Below are positions 40,654 through 49,945 of a DNA stretch of 52,109 nucleotides, piece by piece; the stretch's first letter is position 1; every line of letters begins with the position of its first letter. The translations under genes and the position numbers were made by a program. Origin of the DNA: Kitasatospora griseola (lineage in GTDB: Bacteria; Actinomycetota; Actinomycetes; Streptomycetales; Streptomycetaceae); assembly GCF_014648555.1 (NCBI RefSeq), contig NZ_BMRI01000007.1:1-52109 (forward strand). The letters are read 5' to 3'. The notes below the pieces were generated by a model, which saw only the letters and a program-made list of their open reading frames with translations, was not told the origin of the DNA and ran no database searches.

Positions 40654-41316
40654 TCAAAAAAGTCGCCAGCGGCCCTCGGAGACGATCTCGACGACTCCGT
40701 CGGCGACCTTGACGGCGGTCTCGTCGTCGATGGCGTAGGCCGGGTTCGGCAGGGCGGCGGCCCAGCGTTCGGCGTCGGCCATCGAGTTCTCCGGCAGGGC
40801 CGGGTGGTCCAGGTGCGGGAAGAGGGAGAAGTCGACGAGGCCCAGGGTCTCGTCGGTGCCGGTGGGCGACGTCCATTCGACGAAGTCCGGCCCGATGCGG
40901 GGCGTCATCACCATGCTGCCGGCGCTCAGCCCGACCCAGACCTTGTCGTGCAGGGAGGGGAGCAGCTCCGCCAGGCCGGACCGGCGCATCCAGTGGCACA
41001 GGTACAGCGCGTCACCGCCGTTCGCGAGCAGGACGTCGGCCTGCTGGACTCAGGGCAGCCAGCGCTCCGCGCCGATGCTGGGCAGGGCGGTGAGCTCCAG
41101 GACGCCCATGGACCTCCAACCGAGCTCGCACATCGGGGTGGTGGACCGCCCGGTGATGAAGCGCCAGGCCCCGGCCGGGCTCCCCATCGGGTGTCCGTAG
41201 CCGGCGGTGGGGATGCACAGGGCGTCGGCCTCCTCGACGGGCTTGCCCAGGAGGTCCACCAGGGCCTGCCGGATGCTGGGGTTCTTCACTCCGGCGGAGG
41301 TGAGGAGCAGTTTCAC
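40654..41316 (-). pseudogene. pepE: Peptidase E (S51 family) interrupted by an in-frame TGA
   Basis: From GTG 41316 (GGAGG upstream) the frame codes an 88-residue N-terminus (KLLLTSAGVKNPS, CIPTAGYGHPMGS), then meets TGA at complement 41050-41052. The same frame carries straight on with VQQADVLLANGGDALYLCHWM and the catalytic GLSAGSMV Ser region and FPHLDHP His region to the stop at 40654. Joined, it is 220 codons, the normal length for dipeptidase E, an Asp-X-specific Ser peptidase of the cytosol. So a single nonsense change separates two otherwise healthy halves. Either a recent pseudogene, a sequencing error, or (unlikely) readthrough. Confidence 0.85.
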
Positions 41317-41505
41317 GATGCCTCCGGCGCAGGGGCGGCAGCCCCTGCGGACGAGGTGCTGGAGCCCGCCGCGGCGGCGGGCGGCCGGGGATCGGTCCGG
41401 GTCACCAGCAGTGTGGCACGCGGGAGTTGACGGTTCGTGCGGCGTTACGGGCGGTCGGCGGCCCCTGCCGTGCGCGGGGGCCGCCGGTGCTTCACCGCGG
41501 GCCGG

Positions 41506-43035
41506 TCACTTCAGGTTCGCGTGGACGGAGGCGGCGTCCTGGATCTTCTTCCAGGACTTCGGTTCCGCCGGCGGCTGCCCGGCGCTCCGGTCCGCGGTCG
41601 CAGCGGCGGCCGCCGACGCCGTGCCGCCGTTCGGGACCGGGCCGACGGGCGGCTTGGCGGGGGTGAACAGCCAGGTGTTCAGCAGGTCGCCGAGGCTCCG
41701 GCCGGAGATCCGCTCGGCGTACGCCTGGAACTCCGGGATGGTGGCGTTGCCGTAGCGGCGCTCGGTGGGCCAGCCCTTCAGGATCCGGAAGAACGTGTCG
41801 TCGCCGACGGTGTTGCGAAGCGCCTGGATGGCGACCGCGCCGCGGTGGTAGACCGCGATGTCGAACTGGTTCTCGTCGCCCGGGTCGCCGGGCTTGACGG
41901 TCCAGAACGGGTCGTCGGCCGGGTGCGAGGCGTAGATGTAGTCGGCCAGTTCCTGCGCGGTGCCCTCGTTCTCGTGCTCGGACCAGAGGAACTGCGCGTA
42001 CTGGGCGAAGCCCTCGTTCAGCCAGATGTCGCTCCAGCGGGAGAGCGAGACGCTGTCGCCGTACCACTGGTGGGCCAACTCATGGACGACGACCGAGGTG
42101 TTGGAACCCCGGGCGAACATTCCCTGTCCGTAGAAGACCCGGGTCTGGGTCTCCAGGGCGCCGCCGGCCTGGAGGTTGGGGACGAAGCCGCCGACCGAGC
42201 TGAACGGGTACTCGCCGAAGTAGCCGCTCAGCCAGTCCACCAGCTCGCCGGTGCGCTCTACGCTCGCCCGGGCCGCGGCCGCGTTGTCCCCGAGGTCCTT
42301 GCTGTAGGCGTTGTAGACCGGCACCCCCTTGGCGGTGACGTCCCGGGTGACGTCGAACTTCCCGATCGCGAGAGCCGCCAGGTAGGTGGCCTGCGGCTTG
42401 TTCTCGCGCCAACTGAAGCGGGTCCAGCCCGCCTGCGAGCTGGTGCCGGTCAGCACCCCGTTGCTGACCACCTGGGTGCCGTTCGGCACCAGCACCGAGA
42501 CGTCGAAGGTCGCCTTGTCGCTCGGGTGGTCGTTGCTCGGGAACCACCAGCCGGCCGACACGGGCTCGCCGGCCACCACCGCGCCGTCCGGGGTGCGGCG
42601 CCAGGCGGTGTAGCCGCCGTACTTCTCGACGGTCGACGGAACGTCCTTGTAGCGGACCACCACGGTGGCCTGGGACCCCTTGGTCAGCGGCCGGGCCGGG
42701 GTGATCTCCAACTCCTGGTCGCCGCTGGTGGCGAAGGTTGCGGGCCGCCCGTTGACCAGGATCTCGGAGACCTTCAGCGCGAAGTCGAGGTTGAACCGGG
42801 AGAGGTCCTGGGTGGCCGTGGCCAGGATGGTGGCGGTGCCCTCCAGTTCGTCGGTGGCGGGCTGGTACTTCAGCCGGATGTCGTAGTGCGAGACGTCGTA
42901 CCCGCCGTTGCCGAGCGTGGGGTAGTACGGGTCCCCCAGGCCGTCCGCCCCCGGTTGGAAGCCGGAAGCCGAGGCGGGGACGGCCAGGAGCAGGCTCAGG
43001 GCACTGGCAGCAGAAACGATCAACCTCTTGCGCAC
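41506..43035 (-). CDS. Secreted M1-family metallopeptidase
   Basis: 509 residues. Cleavable signal peptide (KRLIVSAASALSLLLAVPASA), then an M1 fold with the zinc motif HELAHQWYGD followed by NEGFAQ for the third ligand. The exopeptidase loop is GGALET instead of GGAMEN. The C-terminus is a short Ala/Pro tail, so it lacks the large helical domain of full-length aminopeptidase N. It should cleave peptides outside the cell. GTG 43035 has GGAGG 5 nt upstream. No link to the biosynthetic locus is visible. Confidence 0.93.
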   Translation of the reverse strand: MRKRLIVSAASALSLLLAVPASASGFQPGADGLGDPYYPTLGNGGYDVSHYDIRLKYQPATDELEGTATILATATQDLSRFNLDFALKVSEILVNGRPATFATSGDQELEITPARPLTKGSQATVVVRYKDVPSTVEKYGGYTAWRRTPDGAVVAGEPVSAGWWFPSNDHPSDKATFDVSVLVPNGTQVVSNGVLTGTSSQAGWTRFSWRENKPQATYLAALAIGKFDVTRDVTAKGVPVYNAYSKDLGDNAAAARASVERTGELVDWLSGYFGEYPFSSVGGFVPNLQAGGALETQTRVFYGQGMFARGSNTSVVVHELAHQWYGDSVSLSRWSDIWLNEGFAQYAQFLWSEHENEGTAQELADYIYASHPADDPFWTVKPGDPGDENQFDIAVYHRGAVAIQALRNTVGDDTFFRILKGWPTERRYGNATIPEFQAYAERISGRSLGDLLNTWLFTPAKPPVGPVPNGGTASAAAAATADRSAGQPPAEPKSWKKIQDAASVHANLK

Positions 43036-43241
43036 GTGGTCCTCCAGGGATCACCGGAACGATCAGGTCGGATCGATCCCTGTCCCGGCAACCCCTCGCC
43101 CACTCCCCGGTCCTGGGAACTTCATGAGAAAAATACGTCCGCACGACGACCGCGCGGACCCGCCGGATCGATTATCGGACTGTCCGTCAGATATGGCCGC
43201 TGCGAAGGGAGTTGACCGCTCATCCGGCCGCGCGGGTGGCG

Positions 43242-43901
43242 TCAGCCGCTGTGCACGACCTCGTGCTCCCAGGCGTCGCGCGGCTGCACGTGCAGCCGCC
43301 AGTAGTGCTCGGCGATGACGTCGGGGTCGAAGGCCGTGCCCGGCGCGACGGGGCCGGCCACGGTGACGCTCGCCGCGTGGACGCCCGAGGCGCCGTACGT
43401 CCGGTCCAGCAGGGTGACGAGGGTGCGGACGCCGGCCTTGCCGAGGGACAGGCTGACGTACTCCGGCTTCGGCTCGGGCATTCCGCCGGTCACCAGGACG
43501 GTGCCCCGCCCGCGCGCCGCCATCCCGGGGGCGACGTGGGCGGCGGCGGTCAGCGCGCCCACCACGTTGACCGCCCAGGCGTCCAGGTGTTCCCGGGCGG
43601 ACAGCTCCCCGATGGCGTCCGGTCGGACGAGCGCCGCGTTGTGGACCAGGACGTCCGGCGGCCCCAACTCCTGTGCCACGCCGTCCAGGGCGGCCCGCAG
43701 GGAAGTCTCGTCGGTGCTGTCCGCCGTGCGGCCCACGACGGCCGCGCCGCCCGTGGCGGCCGCCCGGACGGCTTCGACGGCGGCCTTCACCGTGCCGTCG
43801 CTGCGGGCGACGAGCCCGACCGGCAGCCCTTCCCGTGCGAACCGGCGGGCCACCGCCTGCCCGATTCCCGGTCCGGCTCCGATGATCACTGCTCCCGACA
43901 T
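43242..43901 (-). CDS. Short-chain dehydrogenase-like protein with altered active site
   Basis: 219 residues. N-terminal Rossmann motif GAGPGIGQA binds NAD(P), HNAAL takes the place of NNAG. The catalytic region reads VTGG...YVSLSLGKAG: the Lys is present but the residue four before it, Tyr in classical SDRs, is Leu, with a Tyr three further upstream. It may therefore be a non-classical or non-catalytic SDR. AGGAG precedes ATG 43901. Substrate unknown. Confidence 0.8.
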   Translation of the reverse strand: MSGAVIIGAGPGIGQAVARRFAREGLPVGLVARSDGTVKAAVEAVRAAATGGAAVVGRTADSTDETSLRAALDGVAQELGPPDVLVHNAALVRPDAIGELSAREHLDAWAVNVVGALTAAAHVAPGMAARGRGTVLVTGGMPEPKPEYVSLSLGKAGVRTLVTLLDRTYGASGVHAASVTVAGPVAPGTAFDPDVIAEHYWRLHVQPRDAWEHEVVHSG

Positions 43902-44214
43902 GCTGCCTCTCCTCTATCCCCTGCCCGTGCCACCCCGGCCGCGAAGCCCGTGAACACCGGTACGGCACACGGAGGTCGGCGCACCCGAACGACAACGCCC
44001 TGCCACCCCACGCCCGTTCCGGCCACCGTCGTCGACGCGGCCCAACGGCGTCAACGAGCAGTGGCCACACGGGTATTCCTCCGTCGCACCGGGCATCACC
44101 GGCGCCGACCGACGCAACGGCCTCGCCCCCCGGTCCGGGGCGCCGGGCGCGGTCCGGGGGCCCCGGCCCGGTGGATCGTCGAGGGCGGGCCCGCCGGATC
44201 GCGGTGACGTCCGG
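43902..44214. other. Intergenic region, no gene seen
   Basis: 313 bp upstream of the SDR and downstream of the unknown gene at 44215. GC-rich inverted repeats such as GCCCC/GGGGC at 44125-44141 and a CCGGGGGCCCCGG run near 44154 may end the upstream transcript. No convincing promoter or coding frame. Confidence 0.4.
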
Positions 44215-45366
44215 TCAGGAGTGCAGGGCGATGTCCGTGTTCTTCGTCCACTGCTCGGGCGGCAGCGGCTGGGCGTTCGACTTCAGCACGGCCTCGGCGC
44301 GGGCCGCGTGGAACGCCTCGACCGGGCTGCCCTGCTTCGCCCACACCTGGGCGCCGCACCAGCGGCCGATGAGCCGGAACTGCTCCAGCGCCTCCGCGTG
44401 CATCCCGGCCTTGCCCATGTAATGGGCCAGCAGGTGCCGGAGGCCCGCGACGTGGTCGTCGTCGGGCCGGACCGAGGCGAGTGCCCGGGCGACGGCGGCC
44501 AGTCGCGCGGTCGCGGCGCTGCCGACCGGGAGTCCGGCGCCGCGTCCTTCCAGCTCGGACAGCGCGTGCAGGTAGATGCCCGGGAGCGGGCTGTGCGGCG
44601 GGGCGCCGTCCATCGCCTTCTCGGCGAACTGCATCATCTGCCCGTTGGTGCCGTACCACTTGGCGCACCAGTACTGCATGCCCTGCCAGTGGCCCTCGTA
44701 GTGGTGCGGGGCACGGGCGACCAGGCCCTCCCACAGCGGCCGGAAGCGGTCGGGCTTGTACTGGGCGCCGCGCGCCGCCGTCACCATGACCACCCACGGC
44801 GCCGGGTTCTCCGGGTCCAGCAGCGCGGCCCGCTGGGCGGCCTCGATCGCCGCGGGCAGCAGGGCGCGGAAGCGGGCCATGTTCTCGGCCGGCACCTCGT
44901 TGGCGAACCCGCCGCCCCGGATCGCCCAGGCCTGGTGCACCATCAGGTCGGCCTCCAGGGCCGCTGCGTCGCAGTTGTCCGGGTCGGCCTCGCGCCAGGC
45001 CTTCAGCCACCCGTCGTCCCGGCGGGCGATCTCGCGCAGCAGCTCGAAGCGGGACCAGCGCTCGTCCCAGTCGTTCCCGGGCGCCGCGACGTGCGTCGCG
45101 GCGACGCGCCAGTCGCCCTCCCACGCGGCGTCCGCGACGGCCTGCGACTGCCGGCAGTCCCGCTCCGAGGACGGCGGGCCCAACCGGCTCGGGTCGAGCG
45201 ACGCGAGCGGGACGAGCCCGTACGCCGCGGCGTCGAACGACTCCGGCACCCGGAAGGCGGGCGTGGACTTGCGCTTGGCCGAGGAGACGGCGGTGCGGTT
45301 GCTCTGGAAGTTGCGTATCAGAACGATGATCAGAATGGGGATCGTCAGGACCAGGAGATGTGTCAC
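44215..45366 (-). CDS. Membrane-anchored protein of unknown function with helical repeats
   Basis: 383 residues from GTG 45366. A single N-terminal hydrophobic segment (residues 3-18) followed by RNF and basic residues suggests an anchor with the bulk in the cytoplasm. The rest is rich in Ala/Trp and reads as a helical array like TPR repeats (AQRAALLDPENPAPWVVMV, AEALEQFRLIGRW). I do not recognise a named family with certainty; large actinobacterial paralogue sets with this architecture exist. The start is supported only by the hydrophobic N-terminus, as no clear Shine-Dalgarno is visible. Confidence 0.75.
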   Translation of the reverse strand: MTHLLVLTIPILIIVLIRNFQSNRTAVSSAKRKSTPAFRVPESFDAAAYGLVPLASLDPSRLGPPSSERDCRQSQAVADAAWEGDWRVAATHVAAPGNDWDERWSRFELLREIARRDDGWLKAWREADPDNCDAAALEADLMVHQAWAIRGGGFANEVPAENMARFRALLPAAIEAAQRAALLDPENPAPWVVMVTAARGAQYKPDRFRPLWEGLVARAPHHYEGHWQGMQYWCAKWYGTNGQMMQFAEKAMDGAPPHSPLPGIYLHALSELEGRGAGLPVGSAATARLAAVARALASVRPDDDHVAGLRHLLAHYMGKAGMHAEALEQFRLIGRWCGAQVWAKQGSPVEAFHAARAEAVLKSNAQPLPPEQWTKNTDIALHS

Positions 45367-45477
45367 GGGTCGAGATCATCTCGGCTGGCCGGGCGGATGG
45401 CAACGCCGATTCCGACGACCGGACCGGCCCGCGCGGCGTCCCGGCCCGTTGTCGGTCCGGGTTCCTACGATCGCCGC

Positions 45478-46044
45478 ATGCCCGATGCCTTCACCGTTCT
45501 CTGGACCCACGACACCTGCCGCGCGCTGCGCAAGGAGGGCCGGGTCGGCGAGCGGCCCCCGGTCGCCTTCGGCGGCGTGCACACCTCGCTGCCGGCCTGG
45601 TCGGGGGCCCGCCCCGGCGACGAGGTGTACGCGGTGCACGTGAACCGGTGCGAGGTCTTCGTGGTGAGCCGGCTGCGGGTGCTCGACACCGAACGGGGCG
45701 ACTGCTGCGGCGCCGCCCCCGCGACGTGGCGGGACCCCGCCTTCCCCGGCCACCAGGACTGGTGGATGCTCGGCGCGGGCGGCTGCGGCGCAACGCCGGT
45801 CCACGTCGACGCCACGCCCGTCACCTTCGACACCCGCATACCCGGCGACGTGCTCCACCGACTCACCTGGCGCAACCGCCGGGGCCGGACCCGCGGCCTG
45901 AAGTACCTGGTGGACGGCCGCCTCGAACACTCCATCAGCCTCCAGGGCTTCTACCGCCTGACCCCCGGGTCCGCCGACGAACTGGCCGCCGTCGTGGACG
46001 CCGCCGCCCCTCACGACGTCCGGCCCGCCGGCCGGTTCGGCTGA
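45478..46044 (+). CDS. Conserved-looking protein of unknown function
   Basis: 188 residues from ATG 45478. It has eight or so Trp and seven Cys, including CC and GCG pairs (GDCCGAAP, GAGGCGATP), and no signal or membrane segment. Codon bias is typical of the genome. It is convergent with the PadR-GyrI gene, whose stop lies 3 bp past its own. Cys richness could reflect metal binding, but no known motif fits. Confidence 0.75.
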   Translation: MPDAFTVLWTHDTCRALRKEGRVGERPPVAFGGVHTSLPAWSGARPGDEVYAVHVNRCEVFVVSRLRVLDTERGDCCGAAPATWRDPAFPGHQDWWMLGAGGCGATPVHVDATPVTFDTRIPGDVLHRLTWRNRRGRTRGLKYLVDGRLEHSISLQGFYRLTPGSADELAAVVDAAAPHDVRPAGRFG

Positions 46045-46047
46045 CCG

Positions 46048-47244
46048 TCAGCTCGCCGGTTCGGGCTCGACCGGCTGGCGGACGACGGTCCTGAGCTTCT
46101 CGGGGGCGGTCCTGCGGGGGTCGCCGACGTAGATCTCGTGGTGCTTGGCGGCGGGCCGCAGGCCGTTGGCGGGGAGGTACTCGTGGTGGAGCCGGTGCAG
46201 GGCGGGTGCTTCGTCGTCGTAGGAGCCGATGTGCAGCAGTTGGGCGCTGGGGCCCTCGTGCAGGGCGAGGCGGCGGACCTGGGCGATGGTGGGGTGCTTC
46301 TTCTTGGCCAGGGCGGTCCGCCGGGCCTGCTCGATCATCTCCTCGGTGATCCACGGGGGGAGGCTGATCAGCATGGTCCAGTTCCAGGTGTCCTTGGCGC
46401 GGCTGCTGAAGGCCTCGGGGTCGTCGGCCCACCACAGGCCTTCCAGGGGGCCGACCACGAAGTCCCCGTCCTCGGTGTGCTTGGTCGCGAACTTGAGGGT
46501 GTACGCGACCGAGTAGAGCGCCTCGACCGCGGCCTTGTGGGCGGGTGCGGTGTTCGGGTTGCCGGTGCCGTCGACGGCGAGGAACTGCTGCGGGGGGACG
46601 TCCACGACGGCCCAGTCGGTGTTCCGGGGCGCGTAGAACTCCTTCAGGGCCTTCTTGATGTCGTACGGCGCCATGGTCGGTTCTCCTCCGGGTCGGCGGG
46701 CGCCGCTCAGCGATGCCCGGTAGCGGTCCAACCAGGCCTGTTCGGCGCGCAGTTGACCGAGTGAGTAGTCGAAGATCGCGTGCACGAAACCGGGCGCGGG
46801 CGGCCCGGCGGCCTCGGCCCGGGCCACCTGTTCGATCCGTTCGGCGAGTGCCCGGGCGCGCCGTTCCAGGGCATCGAGCAGCCGGTCATGGTCGACGGCG
46901 GGCTGGTTGGCGAGGCCGACCAGGACGCGTGGGTAGAGCGGGTGGAGCTCGGCGACGGCCTGCTCGGCGCCGGTCGCGCAGGCCAGTCGCCCTTCGGCGG
47001 TCGCGCCGAACACCTTGCGGCGCTTGTCACCCGCGGCGGCCGATCCGGCGAGCTGTTCGATCAGGCCGCGTTCCCGGAGCTTCGTCAGCAGATAGTAGAT
47101 GGAGCTGAATCCGACCTCCGTCCACTCGCGCATTCCGCGGTCGGCGATCACCGCTTCCAGCTCGTAGCCGTGCCGGGGCTGCTCGACCAGGAGGCCGAGC
47201 AGGGTCAGTTCGGCGGCGGTCAGGCCTGGGTCTGTGCCTCTCAT
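46048..47244 (-). CDS. PadR-family regulator fused in frame to a GyrI-like ligand-binding domain
   Basis: 398 residues from ATG 47244. Residues 1-175: PadR winged helix (LTAAELTLLGLLVEQPRHGYELE, SSIYYLLTKLRERGLI) and a helical effector region. Residues 191-398: GyrI/Rob-C-like small-molecule-binding domain (FLAVDGTGNPNT, GPLEGLWW). No stop separates the parts, but an internal ATG at 46674 (MAPYDIKK) has GGAGGAG 8 nt upstream, so a free 208-residue GyrI-like protein may also be made. PadR proteins repress by binding a palindrome at their own promoter and let go on binding drugs; a fitting palindrome lies at 47250-47269. Confidence 0.88.
   Translation of the reverse strand: MRGTDPGLTAAELTLLGLLVEQPRHGYELEAVIADRGMREWTEVGFSSIYYLLTKLRERGLIEQLAGSAAAGDKRRKVFGATAEGRLACATGAEQAVAELHPLYPRVLVGLANQPAVDHDRLLDALERRARALAERIEQVARAEAAGPPAPGFVHAIFDYSLGQLRAEQAWLDRYRASLSGARRPGGEPTMAPYDIKKALKEFYAPRNTDWAVVDVPPQQFLAVDGTGNPNTAPAHKAAVEALYSVAYTLKFATKHTEDGDFVVGPLEGLWWADDPEAFSSRAKDTWNWTMLISLPPWITEEMIEQARRTALAKKKHPTIAQVRRLALHEGPSAQLLHIGSYDDEAPALHRLHHEYLPANGLRPAAKHHEIYVGDPRRTAPEKLRTVVRQPVEPEPAS
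46683..46689 (-). promoter_or_regulatory. Internal ribosome binding site for the GyrI-like part
   Basis: GGAGGAG on the minus strand, 8 nt before the internal ATG 46674. Together with the normal N-terminus of GyrI-like proteins at that Met, it suggests the fusion arose by loss of a stop between two adjacent genes, or that both forms are produced. Confidence 0.6.
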
Positions 47245-47249
47245 GCCGC

Positions 47250-47269
47250 ATATCCTAGCGCTAGAATAT
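47250..47269. promoter_or_regulatory. PadR-type operator palindrome
   Basis: ATATTCTAGCGCTAGGATAT on the minus strand, a 20-bp inverted repeat with one imperfect pair, 5 bp upstream of the PadR start codon. AT-rich ends around CTAGCGCTAG stand out in this GC-rich region. Expected to mediate autorepression. Confidence 0.75.
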
Positions 47270-47329
47270 CGGCGCGACAGCACGCGGGGATCACGACCAC
47301 GCGTTCCAGGCAACGGACATGACGGAGCG

Positions 47330-48361
47330 TCAGCGCTGGAGCAGCGTCCAGGGCTCGGGTCGGGCGAGGGCCAGCCGGGGGCGGCGTTCGGCCCAGTGGT
47401 GGACGGAGGCGGCCATGGCCGCGGCAGGGTCGGCGACCTTCCAGGTCGGGTCGAAGGGGCGGCGCATGCCGGTGTAGCTCTGGAACATCGCGAGGAGTTT
47501 CACCGCCTGGCTCTGGATCGGCGAGAGCCACTGGTCGGCCAGCGGCAGGAAGAAGCGGTTCCAGCTGTCCACGGACACCAGCGGGGGCCGTTCGATCGGG
47601 GCGACGCCGTGCGCGGTGCGGAAGCGGTTGAGCGTTCCGCAGACGACGTCGAGGAGTTGGTCGAGGGAGAGGCTGTCGGGGCCGGCGGCGATCACCTCGG
47701 TGCGGGGCCGGTCGGGCGGGTCGGCGAGGACGGCGGCGACCATCGCGGCGGCGACTTCGTCGACGGGGCTGATCTCGGCGTGGCCGGCGGGGTCGCCGAC
47801 CACCACGGCGGCGGTGCCGGAGACCAGCGCCTGGAGGAGGGTGTAGGGGCCGGAGAACCGGGCGATCTCGCCGGTGCCGCGGCGGCCGACCACCAGCGGC
47901 GGGCGGATCAGGGTCAGCGGGCCTGGGTGGGCCTGCCGGGCGATCGCCTCGCAGGTGGCCTTGGACCACTCGTAGCCGTTGCGGTAGCCCTCGAACTCGG
48001 TGCCACGCAGGTCCTCGGGGTTGCGGACGCCGCCGACGTACGCGGTGGAGACCTGGACGAGGTGGGTGTCGCGGTCGGCGAGGGCGAGGACGGCCCGCAG
48101 CGGTTCGAGGTTGGCGGTGACGGCCTCGTCGCGTCCGAGGGTCCAGCGGGTGCTGGCCGCGGCGTGCACGATGACGTCCCAGTGGCCGGCCAATTCGGCG
48201 GGCGGCGGCTCGGCTCCCATCCGCCAGCGCACCACCGCCTCGTCACGCCGTGCCACCGGGACCAGGTCGAGGGGCCGGCCGTGCGCGGTGGCGGCGGCGC
48301 GCAGCCGGTGCGCGAACTCGGTGCCGACCACTCCGGTCGCCCCGGTGAGAAGGACTCGCAT
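47330..48361 (-). CDS. NAD(P)-dependent reductase/epimerase, extended SDR (thioester-reductase-like)
   Basis: 343 residues. N-terminal TGATGVVG nucleotide-binding motif, STAYVGG for the catalytic Ser/Thr, YEWSK for Tyr and Lys, and the long C-terminal substrate region of extended SDRs. It resembles the male-sterility/thioester reductase group that turns acyl-ACP into aldehyde, but epimerase or ketoreductase activity is equally possible. GGAG 6 nt before ATG 48361. Last gene of the operon running 52109 to 47330, 34 bp after the KS. Confidence 0.82.
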   Translation of the reverse strand: MRVLLTGATGVVGTEFAHRLRAAATAHGRPLDLVPVARRDEAVVRWRMGAEPPPAELAGHWDVIVHAAASTRWTLGRDEAVTANLEPLRAVLALADRDTHLVQVSTAYVGGVRNPEDLRGTEFEGYRNGYEWSKATCEAIARQAHPGPLTLIRPPLVVGRRGTGEIARFSGPYTLLQALVSGTAAVVVGDPAGHAEISPVDEVAAAMVAAVLADPPDRPRTEVIAAGPDSLSLDQLLDVVCGTLNRFRTAHGVAPIERPPLVSVDSWNRFFLPLADQWLSPIQSQAVKLLAMFQSYTGMRRPFDPTWKVADPAAAMAASVHHWAERRPRLALARPEPWTLLQR

Positions 48362-48395
48362 GTTTGGCTCCGCTGATCGGGCTGTCGATGGGGGG

Positions 48396-49643
48396 TCAGG
48401 GCGGGGGCGCGAGCACCAGGCAGGCGTTCTGGCCGCCGAATCCGAAGGAGTTGGAGAGCACGGGGGCGGGGGCGACCCTGCGCGGCGCGCCGTGCACCAG
48501 GTCCACCCAGTTGGCCTCGGGGCTGCTGTGCAGGTTGGCGATCGGCGGGACGGTGCCGCGGGCCGCGCAGACCAGGGCGAGTGCGGCCTCCAGCGCGCCG
48601 GCGGCGCCGATCAGGTGGCCGGTGACGCCCTTGACGGCGGTGACGGGGGGCGACTGGCCGTCGAAGCAGCGGTCGACGGCCCGGGCCTCGGCGCGGTCGC
48701 CGGGCACCGTGGAGGTGCCGTGGGCGCTGATGTGGCCGATGTCGGCGACGGACAGTCCGGCGTCGGCGACGGCTTGCCGCATGCACCGGCCGGCCACTTC
48801 GCCGGACTCGTGCGGGGCGGCGATGTGGAAGGCGTCGCAGGTCTCGGCCCAGCCGGCGATCTCGCCGTGGACGACGGCGCCGCGGGCGCGGGCCTCGTCC
48901 AGGCGTTCGAGCACCAGGACGGCGGCCCCCTCCCCCATCACGAAGCCGTCCCGGTCGGCGTCGAACGGGCGGCTGGCCAGCGCCGGGGCGTCGTTGCGGG
49001 TGGACAGCGCCCGCATCCGGGCGAAGGCGCCCATCACCACGGTGCTGACCGCGGAGTCGACGCCGCCGGCCACCGCGACGTCCAGTTCGCCGTGCCGGAT
49101 CCGGCGGGCGGCCTCGGCGAGCGCGGTGCTGCCGCTGGCGCAGGCGCTGGAGTAGGTGGTGCAGACGCCCTGGAAGCCGTGGCGCAGCGCGATCCGGCAG
49201 GCGGGCGAGTTGCTCATGGTGCGGGGGACGGTGTGCACGGGCAGGTCGCGGGGCCGGGTGGCGTAGCCGGTGGTGGCGTCCTCCATGCTGGTGAGGCCGC
49301 CGATGCCGGTGCCGATCTGCACGCCGATCCGGTCGGGCGACCGGTCGGCGGGCAGCCGGGCGTCGGCGAGCGCGTCGGCGGCGGCGCAGAGCAGCAGTTG
49401 GGCGGGGCGGTCGATCTGCCGGGCCTCGCGGGGGCTGAGGTAGGCCGTGACGTCGAACGGCGGCGCCAGGCAGGCGAAGTGGACGGGCAGGTCGGCCTCG
49501 ACCAGGCGGTCGAGCCGGGTGGCGGCGGAGCGGCCGGCCAGCAGGGCGGTGTACACCTCTTCGAGGGTGTTGCCGGCCGGGGACTTGACGCCGATTCCGG
49601 TGACGGCGACCCGGTGTCCGCCCGAGGGGTGCCGGGTGCTCAT
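48396..49643 (-). CDS. FabF-type beta-ketoacyl-ACP synthase
   Basis: 415 residues, a full single KS. Catalytic Cys in SSACASGS, first His in SAHGTSTVPGD, second His in KGVTGHLIGAAG; all intact, so it should condense malonyl-ACP with an acyl chain. The ACP gene just upstream overlaps by ATGA, so this pair is made together. No chain-length-factor partner is visible, unlike aromatic type II PKS. It elongates the chain of the small pathway at the right edge. Confidence 0.93.
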   Translation of the reverse strand: MSTRHPSGGHRVAVTGIGVKSPAGNTLEEVYTALLAGRSAATRLDRLVEADLPVHFACLAPPFDVTAYLSPREARQIDRPAQLLLCAAADALADARLPADRSPDRIGVQIGTGIGGLTSMEDATTGYATRPRDLPVHTVPRTMSNSPACRIALRHGFQGVCTTYSSACASGSTALAEAARRIRHGELDVAVAGGVDSAVSTVVMGAFARMRALSTRNDAPALASRPFDADRDGFVMGEGAAVLVLERLDEARARGAVVHGEIAGWAETCDAFHIAAPHESGEVAGRCMRQAVADAGLSVADIGHISAHGTSTVPGDRAEARAVDRCFDGQSPPVTAVKGVTGHLIGAAGALEAALALVCAARGTVPPIANLHSSPEANWVDLVHGAPRRVAPAPVLSNSFGFGGQNACLVLAPPP

Positions 49644-49894
49644 ACGGGGCTGTCCATCCGGGTGCGCAGCAGGTCGATGGCGTGGCCGACGTCGCGGGCG
49701 GCGATCAGGTCGTCGGGGTCGATGCGCAGCTGCAGGGCGCGTTCCAGCCGGGCGCCGATCTCCATGAGTTCCAGGCTGTCGATGCCGTACTCCTCCAACA
49801 GGCTGGTGCGGTCCTGCAGTTCGGCCGGGTCGGTGCCGAGGACGTCGGAGATGACCGTCCTGACCGTGACGGCCAGTTCTTCGCGTGTGGGCAA
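49640..49894 (-). CDS. Acyl carrier protein
   Basis: 84 residues, with phosphopantetheine site GIDSLELM near residue 39 and the usual acidic helix II. Stop overlaps the KS start (ATGA). Carries the growing chain for the adjacent KS and is the probable substrate holder for the reductase and possibly the aminotransferase. Confidence 0.95.
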   Translation of the reverse strand: MPTREELAVTVRTVISDVLGTDPAELQDRTSLLEEYGIDSLELMEIGARLERALQLRIDPDDLIAARDVGHAIDLLRTRMDSPV

Positions 49895-49945
49895 AACTGC
49901 TCCCGTTCCTTCCGCCGCGGTGTGCGGCCTCGGCGCCGGCCGTGG

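Noticed and set aside
46048..47244. Splitting PadR and GyrI into two separate genes
   Set aside because: No stop codon lies between them, so the sequence as given is one frame; the internal start is recorded as a possibility instead.
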